The notes: generated by a model not told the origin, from the letters alone. A stretch of 9,118 nucleotides of DNA from Rhodospirillaceae bacterium (GCA_013349695.1 DUZD01000095.1:1-9118); one strand, 5' to 3'. Numbered from the stretch's first letter, positions 1 through 6,750 are shown. A program made the numbers and translations.

Positions 1-25
1 CAGAATAAATGAATCACCATCCTCC

Positions 26-152
26 CTTCCGTCGTCATGGCCGGACTTGATCCGGCCATCCACGGGCCCCGCGCTCGGCATCAACCGCGTGGATACCCGG
101 CTCATTGCCAACCATTTGGCATGGGCCAAAAGGCCGGGCATGACGACGGAAG
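26..152. repeat. Nested intergenic inverted repeat, 127 bp
   Basis: The outer arms CTTCCGTCGTCATG (26-39) and CATGACGACGGAAG (139-152) are exact reverse complements. Pairing resumes for four more bases after one mismatch. Inside are a 9-bp hairpin with a 5-base loop (37-45 with 51-59), a 7-bp pair ATCCACG/CGTGGAT (58-64 with 88-94) and a 6-bp hairpin TGCCAA/TTGGCA (106-111 with 116-121). The core, a GGCCGGACTTGATCCGGCC-type palindrome followed by ATCCACG, resembles repeats scattered between genes in many alphaproteobacteria. It lies just downstream of the sirB1 stop and would fold as a branched RNA in the 3' end of that transcript. A role in transcript ending or stability is inference. Confidence 0.8.
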
Positions 153-182
153 TGAAGTGACGCGGTTATTTTGTGACGAGCC

Positions 183-1025
183 CTAACTCAACTGTTCGCG
201 CAGTTCCTGGAGCAGAATGGAAGTGCGGTAACGGGTCGAATCGCCGGTATTGTGGCGCATGTATTCCTCCAATGCCGAGACCGCCGCCTTGACGTTGTCG
301 AGGCGGGCGTAAAGCAGCCCCGCCTCGCGCCACAGAGCCGCCGCTTCGGGAGCGAAAAGGAGCATGGTTTCGATGACCTCCAGGGCCTCTTCCAAGCGTT
401 CGGCTCGCAACAAGCGCGACTTTATGTTGCCCTGAACTCTGAGCAGGATGTCGCGGTTGCTCATCTCGGCGTAATGGCCGGGTATCAGTTCGGCGTGGTT
501 GCCGGCGGCGGCCTTGGTCAATTCGCGCATGCCTTTCGGCGTCAGGACGCGGCCGCCGTCGAAAGGGTCGAGAATGACGCGCCGGCTCTCGTGTTGCAGG
601 CGGACGAGAAAGCGAGCCGGGAAATCCAGTCCGCTCATCGACCAGCCCAGCGCCCGCGCCACGTGCAAATAGAGAACGCCCAGAACAACGGGCAATCCGC
701 GGCGGCGGTCGATCACCCGCATGAAGTTGGTGTTGTCCGGGTCTTCGTATGCGTCATCGGCGCCGCCATAACCATAGCGCTTGGCGACGACCTGTCCGAG
801 CGCCTCCTGGCGCCGCTCGACGCCGCCGCGCCGATGATCGCCAGCGCCGGCGTAGACCCCGACATCGGAGACCAGGCGGTGGAGATGCCGGCGGTAAGGC
901 TCGATGGGGACGCCGGGACGCTCAATGGAGGCCAGGGTCAAGGCCGTTTCCGTCAGGTCCAGGCGGCCATCCGGCAAGGCCCCGGTATGGATCAGTTTCG
1001 CCCTTATGTCCGGCGACGGTTTCAC
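183..1025 (-). CDS. SirB1-family protein (transglutaminase-like fold plus TPR)
   Basis: The 280-residue product matches the SirB1 layout: a transglutaminase-like region at about residues 40-195 (VIDRRRGLPVVLGVLYLHVA at 104-123, FPARFLVRL at 135-143, ILDPFDGG at 151-158) followed by TPR-like helices at about 196-270 (LEEALEVIETMLLFAPEAAALW). The family is widespread but its biochemical role is poorly defined. Many members read FPGHFL where this one has FPARFL, so a conserved histidine is replaced and catalytic activity is doubtful. There is no signal peptide, so it is probably cytoplasmic. The start is a GTG (1023-1025) that overlaps the TGA of the upstream BON gene as GTGA, with AAGGA six bases before it, which indicates translational coupling. 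Length is normal for the family. It is the last gene of the yraN-BON-sirB1 run. Confidence 0.88.
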   Translation of the reverse strand: MKPSPDIRAKLIHTGALPDGRLDLTETALTLASIERPGVPIEPYRRHLHRLVSDVGVYAGAGDHRRGGVERRQEALGQVVAKRYGYGGADDAYEDPDNTNFMRVIDRRRGLPVVLGVLYLHVARALGWSMSGLDFPARFLVRLQHESRRVILDPFDGGRVLTPKGMRELTKAAAGNHAELIPGHYAEMSNRDILLRVQGNIKSRLLRAERLEEALEVIETMLLFAPEAAALWREAGLLYARLDNVKAAVSALEEYMRHNTGDSTRYRTSILLQELREQLS

Positions 1026-1678
1026 GGCGTTTCCTTCATTCGCACATGGCTGATGATCTTGCGCACGTAAGCGACATTGCGCGCATGGGCGATCACTCGC
1101 TCGAGTTCCGTTTTGTCCTGGGCGATGCCGATCAGGTAAACGGTCCCGTCGACGGTTTCGATGGCGTAATTGATGGCCATGATTTTTTTATCGAAGGTGA
1201 TCTTCGACTTGATCCGGGTGGTGATCAAGGAATCCAGCGCCAAATCCATAACGCCGCCTTTGCCGGTCTGAATTTCGTTATAGACTTCCTTGACCCCCGG
1301 CGTTTGCCATGCCAGGCCGACGGCATCGGCGCGCGTTTTTTCGTTTATCACCATCCCGGTCAGCAGGATGCGGCCTTCATGGATCTCGACGCCGACCTTG
1401 ATGGCGATGGCGGGATCGAGATCGATCATCTTGGCCTTGAGCCGGGCGGTCATTTTCAGATCGCTGGCGGCGACTTCGACGCCGCGCTCCTCGTAAGCGG
1501 CGACACCAACGACGGCACCGGTGCCGACGGCGGTTTTCGCGCAACCGCCGAGCCCAGGCGTGGCCGCCGCGAACGCCACCGCCAACCAGCAGGCGGCAAA
1601 CCCAATGCGGCCTTTTGCGGGCCATCCGATTGCATTTCGCGGCGTCTTTATTTTCATTGCGTTCATCGCGGCAGCCAT
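1022..1678 (-). CDS. BON-domain lipoprotein, two BON domains
   Basis: The 218-residue protein has a basic N-terminus, a hydrophobic stretch (about 24-44) and the lipobox-like LGGC with cysteine at residue 46. It is therefore probably exported and lipid-anchored. Two BON domains follow, at about 71-138 (TARLKAKMIDLDPAIAIKVG, then GRILLTGMV) and about 147-215 (DSLITTRIKSKITFDKK, then GTVYLIGIAQ). BON domains are thought to bind membranes or phospholipids, and double-BON lipoproteins such as E. coli DolP (YraP) act in outer-membrane integrity. E. coli also keeps yraN and yraP close together, which fits this neighbourhood. The start is uncertain: the first ATG lacks a clear ribosome-binding site, and methionines at residues 5 and 8 would leave the signal region intact. 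The stop overlaps the sirB1 GTG by 4 bp. Confidence 0.87.
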   Translation of the reverse strand: MAAAMNAMKIKTPRNAIGWPAKGRIGFAACWLAVAFAAATPGLGGCAKTAVGTGAVVGVAAYEERGVEVAASDLKMTARLKAKMIDLDPAIAIKVGVEIHEGRILLTGMVINEKTRADAVGLAWQTPGVKEVYNEIQTGKGGVMDLALDSLITTRIKSKITFDKKIMAINYAIETVDGTVYLIGIAQDKTELERVIAHARNVAYVRKIISHVRMKETP

Positions 1679-1735
1679 TCCGCGCCATTCTAAATGTCCC
1701 GGAACTTGGCCGAAAGGGAATGTTTCCCAATCGTC

Positions 1736-2113
1736 TTATTTCTCGCACCGCCAGGCATCGGCGAGATGCGCCGGCAGCCGCCAGGGGCTGATCAGCAGCA
1801 CATCGAATCGAACGTCGAGGCCGGCGCAAGCGGGATGGGTAGCCAGGTAAGCGGCGGCGGCCCGGGCGATCCGCCGTTGTTGCCGCCGGCCCAGGGCCTC
1901 CGCCGCCTGGCGCAAATTCCCGCGGGCCTTGACCTCGATCATGGCGAGAGTGTTTCCCCGGCGGGCGATGATATCGATCTCGCCGACGGCGGTGCGAAAA
2001 CCGCGGGCCAGGATGCGGTATCCGCGCAACCTGAGATGCCAAGCGGCAAAAGTTTCCGCCCACCGTCCAAACCGCCAGGCCTGTCGTTTGGTTTTCCGGG
2101 ACCGGGACGTCAT
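1736..2113 (-). CDS. yraN: YraN family (UPF0102) endonuclease-like protein
   Basis: The 125-residue protein matches the UPF0102/YraN family in length and motifs: a basic N-terminus, GRWAETFAAWHLRLRGYRIL at 16-35, GEIDIIARRG at 44-53, and IEVKAR at 59-64. D47, E60 and K62 occupy the positions of a PD-(D/E)XK nuclease site. The family is related to Holliday-junction resolvase-like nucleases, but its cellular role is not settled. The ATG at 2113 has no recognisable Shine-Dalgarno sequence, and an in-frame TAA lies four codons upstream. Either the start is weak or the normal upstream context has been lost. In many proteobacteria rsmI lies directly upstream; here there is a 74-bp spacer and then an insertion sequence. 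The BON gene follows after 57 bp. Confidence 0.9.
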   Translation of the reverse strand: MTSRSRKTKRQAWRFGRWAETFAAWHLRLRGYRILARGFRTAVGEIDIIARRGNTLAMIEVKARGNLRQAAEALGRRQQRRIARAAAAYLATHPACAGLDVRFDVLLISPWRLPAHLADAWRCEK

Positions 2114-2183
2114 TTCTGTTGTTTATGTCCGCTTTGAGGCGCTTAACAGAAGAAGTTTCAAACCATCGCTAACAGCCGTTAAT

Positions 2184-2187
2184 GACC
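2184..2187. repeat. Left copy of GACC target-site duplication
   Basis: GACC directly abuts the left terminal repeat of the insertion sequence, and the same four bases directly follow the right terminal repeat (3864-3867). The most economical reading is a 4-bp target duplication. At four bases a chance match is possible. Confidence 0.6.
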
Positions 2188-2204
2188 CAGGCTGTGTCAA
2201 AACG
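2188..2204. repeat. IS left terminal inverted repeat, 17 bp
   Basis: CAGGCTGTGTCAAAACG is the exact reverse complement of 3847-3863. Pairing stops at once on the inner side, so the repeat is 17 bp, or 18 bp if the first flanking C/G pair is counted. It is the presumed transposase binding and cleavage site. Confidence 0.92.
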
Positions 2205-2361
2205 CTTGCCGTTTTCTCTGTGTGACGCGCCTGTGATTTTGAACGGTTTTTTGGGGCGGTTTTTCAGGTTTTGTCGGTATGTTTGACTGGCAGGAGCTGA
2301 TGGGCAGGGTTTGGGGGGAGTGTACGGCGATTTGGCCGAATACGGGCACAAAGAGGAACAA

Positions 2362-3801
2362 CTACGCCTTCATTGCCGCGATCAGCGGGGCGATGCCCAG
2401 GATATTCATGACCCGCTTGAGATTGTAAGCCAGCACATGCAGCGCCATCTCGGTGCCGACCCGTTTCAGTGTCTTCATCTGGAAGTGGGTATAGCCCATC
2501 CAGTATTTGATGGTTCCAAACGGATGCTCGACCGTTTCCCGCCGCTGGCGCATTTTCTCCGGATGCTCGTCAAGCCGTTGCTGGACGGACTCCAGAATGC
2601 GTTCGTGCTCCCAACGGGTAATCCGGCGCTCCTTGCCAGTAGTGCATTGATCCTTGATGGCGCATTCCTGGCAGGCATTGGTCCAGTAGCGGTACAAGGT
2701 CATCCCTTTTTCTTCGTTTGTGTAGTGGTAGACCAAGCGTTCACCGGCAGGGCAAAGATAGACATCGTCTTCGGCCACATAGACAAAGTCCTGCTTTCCA
2801 AACCGGCCCTTGGCCTTGACGCCTGAGGTTATCGCTTTGGGAAGGGTAACCGTGATGCCGTCCTCTTCGCAGGCCAATATCTCTGTGCTGCTGAAGTAAC
2901 CACGGTCGGCAACCACATCGAGCTTGTCTACCTTGAGAGCCACCTTTGTTTGCTTGGCTATGGAGGAGAGTTGAGAACGGTCGTTGCCGACATTGGTCAC
3001 TTCGTGGGCAACGATCAGATGATGGCCGGTGTCCACCGCTGCCTGAACGTTGTAGCCCACCATGCCGCTGCCTCGGCCACTTGTGGCCATGGAACGGGCA
3101 TCAGGATCGGTGAGGGATATCTGCTTGTCCGGCGTTGCAAGCATCCGAGCCTCAAGCTTTTCCAGACGCTGCATCTCGTCTTTCAGGGTGGCGATCTTGT
3201 CTTTCATGCGGGTCGTCTTGGTCGTGCGGGCCAGAGACGGCTCCTGTCTGTCCGCACTGTCCAGTTGGTGCAGATAGCGCTCAACACTCTCCTCGATCTG
3301 CTCCATGCGGCGCTTCATCTTCGCCCGCGTGAAGTTCTTGTCGCGTGTGTTAACTGCCTTGAACTTGGAGCCATCGATCGCCACGCTTGCCTCGGCTAAC
3401 AGATCAAGCTGGCGGCACAGGGCGACGAACTGAGAGCAGACTTTACGGATTGCAGAACCATTGTCTTTGCGGAAGTTGGCGACCGTCTTGTGATCCGGCG
3501 CCAGGCGACCCGTCAACCACATCACTTCCACATTACGCTTGGCCTCTCGTTCAAGGCGGCGGCTCGATTGAACCCGGTTTAGGTAGCCGTAAATATAAAG
3601 CTTCAGCAAAATCGAAGGATGATAGGATGGCCTGCCGGTCGCCAGGGGCTCAACTCGCCTAAAACCCAGACTGCCAAGATCAAGTTCATCAACAAAGACA
3701 TCAACCACCCGCACCGGGTTGTCCTCGCCAACATAATCTTCCAGGCGCTCGGGAAATAATGTGCTCTGGCTACGGTCCTCGCCTTCAACAAAACGCTTCA
3801 T
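2362..3801 (-). CDS. IS1182-family DDE transposase
   Basis: The 479-residue transposase cuts and joins the ends of its own element. The N-terminal part (about 15-110) is the DUF772-type region that precedes the catalytic core (RPSYHPSILLKLYIYGYLNR at 57-76). Catalytic residues are readable: D143 in AIDGSKFKA, D299 in VVADRGYFS, and E425 in the R-(3)-E-(6)-K pattern RETVEHPFGTIK. A charged, probably coiled-coil insert spans about 155-225. A cysteine group (C350, C377, C380, C386) looks like a zinc-binding knuckle before the C-terminal catalytic segment. Length is typical for the family and there is no frameshift, so the enzyme is probably functional. It fills nearly all of the element, and no passenger gene is seen. 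Confidence 0.95.
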   Translation of the reverse strand: MKRFVEGEDRSQSTLFPERLEDYVGEDNPVRVVDVFVDELDLGSLGFRRVEPLATGRPSYHPSILLKLYIYGYLNRVQSSRRLEREAKRNVEVMWLTGRLAPDHKTVANFRKDNGSAIRKVCSQFVALCRQLDLLAEASVAIDGSKFKAVNTRDKNFTRAKMKRRMEQIEESVERYLHQLDSADRQEPSLARTTKTTRMKDKIATLKDEMQRLEKLEARMLATPDKQISLTDPDARSMATSGRGSGMVGYNVQAAVDTGHHLIVAHEVTNVGNDRSQLSSIAKQTKVALKVDKLDVVADRGYFSSTEILACEEDGITVTLPKAITSGVKAKGRFGKQDFVYVAEDDVYLCPAGERLVYHYTNEEKGMTLYRYWTNACQECAIKDQCTTGKERRITRWEHERILESVQQRLDEHPEKMRQRRETVEHPFGTIKYWMGYTHFQMKTLKRVGTEMALHVLAYNLKRVMNILGIAPLIAAMKA

Positions 3802-3846
3802 CGTAAAACCCCCACCAACAACATGATGGAATTCTAGCAGACTTCA

Positions 3847-3863
3847 CGTTTTGACACAGCCTG
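3847..3863. repeat. IS right terminal inverted repeat, 17 bp
   Basis: CGTTTTGACACAGCCTG is the exact reverse complement of 2188-2204. It lies 45 bp upstream of the transposase start, so the transposase promoter must be within or beside this end. Confidence 0.92.
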
Positions 3864-3867
3864 GACC
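3864..3867. repeat. Right copy of GACC target-site duplication
   Basis: GACC follows the right terminal repeat directly and matches 2184-2187 beside the left repeat. Confidence 0.6.
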
Positions 3868-3902
3868 CAACTCGGACATTCTGGCGGGTTGAAGGGTCGT
3901 GT

Positions 3903-4025
3903 CACAAGGTCGGCTTTCAATTTGAGTGTCGCAACTTCGCTTGCCGTCAAAAACCCATTGTCTTCTTCAGTCCCTGTCTTCGGCGGCGTCAGTACCAGGA
4001 CAGGTTCGACCAACCCCTTTAGGCC
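3903..4025 (-). pseudogene. Remnant of a CHAT-domain (caspase-like) protein
   Basis: Read on the minus strand, these 41 codons give GLKGLVEPVLVLTPP, then TEEDNGFLTASEVATLKLKA, then DLV. This closely resembles the stretch of bacterial CHAT-domain proteases between the catalytic histidine and the catalytic cysteine, which in family members typically runs EPALVLTPP...EEDDGLLTASEI...LKL.ADWVVLSACNT. The match breaks off right after ADLV, so the SACNT cysteine segment is missing, and the upstream histidine segment is missing too. The fragment lies in the same frame as the neighbouring glycosyltransferase and begins just after its TGA. With the insertion sequence removed, the frame runs on a short way to a TAG near 2169. 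It is best read as a non-functional relic. Identification is from memory of the family and needs a search. Confidence 0.6.
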
Positions 4026-4040
4026 AGGGAATGGGAATTC

Positions 4041-5222
4041 TCAGGGCAGAGACTCCATCGCCATGATGATATCGCGGACCCTGACCGCCCAGGTATGGTC
4101 CTTGGCGAATTTCTCCATTGCCGCCGAAGCCATTGCCGTCAGTGCGTTTTCGTTGCCGATGACCTCGGCGATTCCTTGGGCGAAGGCCTCCTTGTCATGT
4201 CCGGCAATGAGGATTTCCCGGCCGTCCTCGAAGCACTCCCGCATGAAGATGCTTTCGTTGGTGGCGATGGCGCAGCCGTTCGCCATGCCCTCCCAGATGC
4301 GCTCGTGGGAGCCTCCGGCCAGGACCGGGTTCATGTTGAGGAGCAGCTTTGTCCGCTTCAGCATGCCAATCATTCTGTCGAAGGGAATGTAGTTGTAAAT
4401 GCTGAGGTTGGCCGCTTCTCCGAAGACGGCCGTCTTGCCCAGGTCGCGGGGGATTTGGCCGACCACGTGCAGGTTCAGGCCCGACAGGGACTTGAGCACC
4501 TCCACCCTGTAGACGGCGGTGACGAAGTCCTCGACCATCGAACAGGCGTCTTCCAGTTCGGCGGCGTCGAAATCGCCTATCAGGTCTATAGAATGCTCCC
4601 GGGCAACATCCAGAATGCACCGAAACGGAGGCAGGCCGCCGGCGATGATTCGGTCGATGCTTTCCCGGACCAGAGGCTGTATTGCCTTGGGCATTCGCTG
4701 CAGCCTCTCCCAGGCGACCTCACTGATGAGAAGGGGGGAGATGTTGCTGCAGTAAAGGATGTCGAGGTCACGCTCGGCCATGGGCAGGATATCGCTCTCC
4801 GGCTCGGGACCGGCATGGGGAAGGAAGACCGATGGCCGGGTCAGACCGAGAATGTCCTGATCGGCTTTCTGGATGATGTCGACGTATCCGGCGACCAGCT
4901 TTCCCGGATAATCCCTGATCCGTTCCAGATGGAAAACCGGGTGGTCAATGATATAGGAAAACTTGGCCCTCAGGTGGATATCGGCTGGCGGCTGGAGGAC
5001 CGCTCCGTTGATGTCGATGATGTGGAAGGGAAGTCCGTCGCGTCTCCGCTGCCAGTAATATTCCTGCAAAAGGAAATATTTTTTCCGGTCGTTGATGGCG
5101 AAAAAACGTGCATCGCAACCGTTCGCCTGGATGCCATTGACGATGCCCAGGCACATCTGGTGGGCGAACTTAGGCTTAGTTGGACCGATGACGGCGGCCA
5201 GGAATGGGGGTGAAGGCGTCAT
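4041..5222 (-). CDS. Glycosyltransferase, GT-B type with CgeB-like C-terminal domain
   Basis: The 393-residue protein has a two-domain layout. The C-terminal part (about 285-385) matches the glycosyl transferases group 1 (CgeB-like) domain: LLLNMNPVLAGGSHERIWEG at 293-312, then MANGCAIATNES at 313-324, where the glutamate and small residues normally contact the sugar nucleotide. The N-terminal part (FLAAVIGPTKPKFAHQMCLG at 7-26) would hold the acceptor side. There is no signal peptide or membrane segment, so it is probably cytoplasmic. Donor and acceptor cannot be read from the sequence. The ATG overlaps the stop of the upstream methyltransferase by 4 bp and has GGAG four bases before it, so the two are translationally coupled. 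Other readings, such as a general glycan-modifying protein without transferase activity, are possible but less likely. Confidence 0.8.
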   Translation of the reverse strand: MTPSPPFLAAVIGPTKPKFAHQMCLGIVNGIQANGCDARFFAINDRKKYFLLQEYYWQRRRDGLPFHIIDINGAVLQPPADIHLRAKFSYIIDHPVFHLERIRDYPGKLVAGYVDIIQKADQDILGLTRPSVFLPHAGPEPESDILPMAERDLDILYCSNISPLLISEVAWERLQRMPKAIQPLVRESIDRIIAGGLPPFRCILDVAREHSIDLIGDFDAAELEDACSMVEDFVTAVYRVEVLKSLSGLNLHVVGQIPRDLGKTAVFGEAANLSIYNYIPFDRMIGMLKRTKLLLNMNPVLAGGSHERIWEGMANGCAIATNESIFMRECFEDGREILIAGHDKEAFAQGIAEVIGNENALTAMASAAMEKFAKDHTWAVRVRDIIMAMESLP

Positions 5223-5959
5223 CGTTCTCCAGAGCTTCCGAGGCTGAAGGAGGTCAGCAGGCGAGGCTCCCGGTTCGGGAACTCGACGACCTTCTGACGG
5301 AACATCGTTCCCGAGTAACCCATGATCTCCATGACCGCCGGGATGTTGTAGATGATTTTCGACAGAACGAATTCCGTCGTCTCGGGTGACGACATGTCGC
5401 CGAGCAGATAGGTCGCGTGCCCTTCCGCAGTCAAGGCGACGAGGTCGAACCTGGACTGCGCGACGAATTCGTCGACGGCCTCGACGACGCCGTAACCCTG
5501 CTTTTCAAGGCCGGCGTAATTCGCGTAATCGTGGCCCAGAATGAGGCCACCGGGTTTCACCTTGCTCTCGAAGCCCGTGAGATCCCCCAGGACGGCGTCA
5601 TGGGTGTGCATGCCGTCGATGTATATCCAGTCGTATGCGTGATCCTCGAAATCCTTGGCCACCCGGTGCGAGTAGTCGCGGTGGAGGACGACCCGTCCTT
5701 CCTCGATTTCGTCGGCGAAGCGGCCCCTTACTATTTTCAGATTCCCCTCGTGCCCGCTGTCCGGGAGGTTCGATTCGTCCCGTTGGTAGTCCGCCCTCGT
5801 TTGGTGCCCCCAGGGGTCGATCAGGTGCAGTTGGCTTGGCTCCGAGACATCAAGGATTTGCTGGGCGAAGTCGCCCCTGAAGGTGCCAATCTCAGCGATG
5901 TCCCCCCCTTTCGGCAACAGATGCAGGAGCTTTTCACGGGTAGTGAATACGAGCAGCAT
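5219..5959 (-). CDS. Class I SAM-dependent methyltransferase
   Basis: The 246-residue protein carries the class I fold markers: motif I IAEIGTFRGDFA at 21-32, the acidic residue D48 in HLIDPW ending strand 2, DWIYIDGMHTHDAVLGDL at 110-127, and KPGGLILGHDY at 135-145. The DGxHxxxxVxxDL pattern is typical of the Methyltransf_24 type, whose members often methylate small molecules or sugars. The substrate is unknown. The start at 5959 has GGATAGG about seven bases upstream. An alternative upstream reading frame overlaps only its first few codons. It is followed, with a 4-bp overlap, by a glycosyltransferase, suggesting a shared glycan target. That link is inference from gene order. Confidence 0.85.
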   Translation of the reverse strand: MLLVFTTREKLLHLLPKGGDIAEIGTFRGDFAQQILDVSEPSQLHLIDPWGHQTRADYQRDESNLPDSGHEGNLKIVRGRFADEIEEGRVVLHRDYSHRVAKDFEDHAYDWIYIDGMHTHDAVLGDLTGFESKVKPGGLILGHDYANYAGLEKQGYGVVEAVDEFVAQSRFDLVALTAEGHATYLLGDMSSPETTEFVLSKIIYNIPAVMEIMGYSGTMFRQKVVEFPNREPRLLTSFSLGSSGER

Positions 5960-6288
5960 GACGGCGCCTATCCACGTAGAAAAAGGTCAACAGCTTCCGG
6001 CCGTCAGCGGAATCCGGCTCCTGGCTCAGCACACTCATTTCGTCTAAGCCGACATTTCCCAGATAACCTTCAAATCCACGCCGAGGGTACCCAAATCGCT
6101 CCGCCATTTGAAGAGTTTTCCCTCCAAAGCCACCCGATGACACAATGTCTCTTATTGGCTAATTTCCGCCATCCAGCCCATCGTTGATTCACGACCGCTT
6201 TCTCACGCGAAGCCGGCATTCCGAATGCCGGAGTCCGTTCTCTGTCTCATATCCGAGTAAGCCGCGGCTACGGGGGGAGCGCCGCCGG
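5960..6288. other. Gap between flbT and the methyltransferase, no supported gene
   Basis: These 329 bases separate the flbT stop from the methyltransferase start on the same strand. They contain the palindrome at 6213-6231 and presumably the promoter of the methyltransferase-glycosyltransferase pair. No convincing -35/-10 pair was found. A GTG-started minus-strand frame (5934-6143, 69 codons) crosses the methyltransferase start but has no recognisable motif, so it is not called. Confidence 0.5.
6213..6231. repeat. 19-bp near-perfect palindrome
   Basis: CCGGCATTC (6213-6221) and GAATGCCGG (6223-6231) are exact reverse complements around a single central C. It sits about 58 bp downstream of the flbT stop and upstream of the methyltransferase. 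No T-run follows on either strand, so it is not a standard intrinsic terminator. With so short a centre it could instead be a dimeric regulator site. Function is not shown. Confidence 0.5.
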
Positions 6289-6750
6289 TTAACCGCCCTT
6301 GCCCGCGCCGTTGCCGTCGCTGTTATCGTTGTCGGCTTTCTTGCCTCGTTTTTTTTCCATGGCGGCTTGTTCGAGCAGGGCCTCGTACTCCATGAGTTCG
6401 AAACACTTTTCAAAAGCGTCCCGGTAATCGCCGCCGATGAGGGCTTCGCCGATATCGGCCATGATCATGCCGGTTGACGGCACTTCGGAAACCAGTTCCC
6501 GCGACAGATCCAGGAACGGCTTGTAATTGGATTCGAAGCCGGCGGGGTCTAGATACATGTTCATGACCATGTAATAGATTTTCAACGCCGGACTTGTCGC
6601 CTGCTCGGCCTTGATCATCAGCTTGTCCCTGAGAATCGGACCGTCGCCCTGGACACCGAGTTCGATCGTCGAATCGCTGGTGTTCTCGACCACCATGTTG
6701 CCGACGATCCCTTTTTCGCCGGGATCGAGAATCAGGACGATTTTTTCCAT
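6289..6750 (-). CDS. flbT: FlbT-like flagellin expression regulator
   Basis: The 153-residue protein matches FlbT: LDPGEKGIVGNMVVENTSDS near the N-terminus (8-27), GPILRDKLMIKAEQATSPAL (37-56), IYYMVMNMYLDP (58-69), and the helical end GDYRDAFEKCFELMEYEALL (107-126). In alphaproteobacteria FlbT acts after transcription, binding the flagellin mRNA leader and limiting or tuning flagellin translation as the filament is built. Residues 131-153 are a lysine-, asparagine- and glycine-rich tail that looks disordered and may be lineage-specific. The start has AGGAG nine bases upstream. FlaF, its common genomic and functional partner, is not in the window. The gene follows a small unknown gene after 39 bp, probably in the same transcript. 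The family match is clear but divergent, so I am fairly, not fully, sure. Confidence 0.8.
   Translation of the reverse strand: MEKIVLILDPGEKGIVGNMVVENTSDSTIELGVQGDGPILRDKLMIKAEQATSPALKIYYMVMNMYLDPAGFESNYKPFLDLSRELVSEVPSTGMIMADIGEALIGGDYRDAFEKCFELMEYEALLEQAAMEKKRGKKADNDNSDGNGAGKGG

Larger units (their letters stand above)
2188..3863 (-). mobile_element. Complete IS1182-type insertion sequence, 1676 bp
   Basis: The element is bounded by perfect 17-bp inverted repeats (CAGGCTGTGTCAAAACG at 2188-2204 and its reverse complement at 3847-3863) and flanked by GACC on both sides. It carries one full-length transposase gene on the minus strand. About 157 bp lie between the left repeat and the transposase stop, and about 45 bp between the transposase start and the right repeat. 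Perfect termini, an uninterrupted transposase and matching flanks suggest a recent, potentially active insertion. Family assignment rests on the transposase sequence and element size. Joining the flanks gives an uninterrupted ...TAATGACCCAACTCGG... target. Confidence 0.9.

Noticed and set aside
252..1070. 272-codon plus-strand frame opposite sirB1
   Set aside because: It is a mirror of the sirB1 coding strand, with low-complexity composition and no motif; the minus-strand frame has clear family motifs.
749..1693. 314-codon plus-strand frame opposite the BON gene
   Set aside because: It is arginine/glycine/proline-rich, typical of antisense reading in GC-rich DNA, and spans two real genes.
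1716..1728. GGGAA-TGT-TTCCC mini-hairpin between yraN and the BON gene
   Set aside because: A five-base stem with no T-run is too small to call a terminator or regulator.
4095..5213. 372-codon plus-strand frame opposite the glycosyltransferase
   Set aside because: It lies wholly antisense to a gene with recognisable GT motifs and has no recognisable domain of its own.
5934..6143. 69-codon minus-strand frame starting with GTG, overlapping the methyltransferase start
   Set aside because: No recognisable motif and no convincing ribosome-binding site. It could be a remnant, but nothing in the sequence supports a gene.
5417..6187. 256-codon plus-strand frame opposite the methyltransferase
   Set aside because: It is antisense to a clear SAM methyltransferase, and its composition is not protein-like beyond that overlap.
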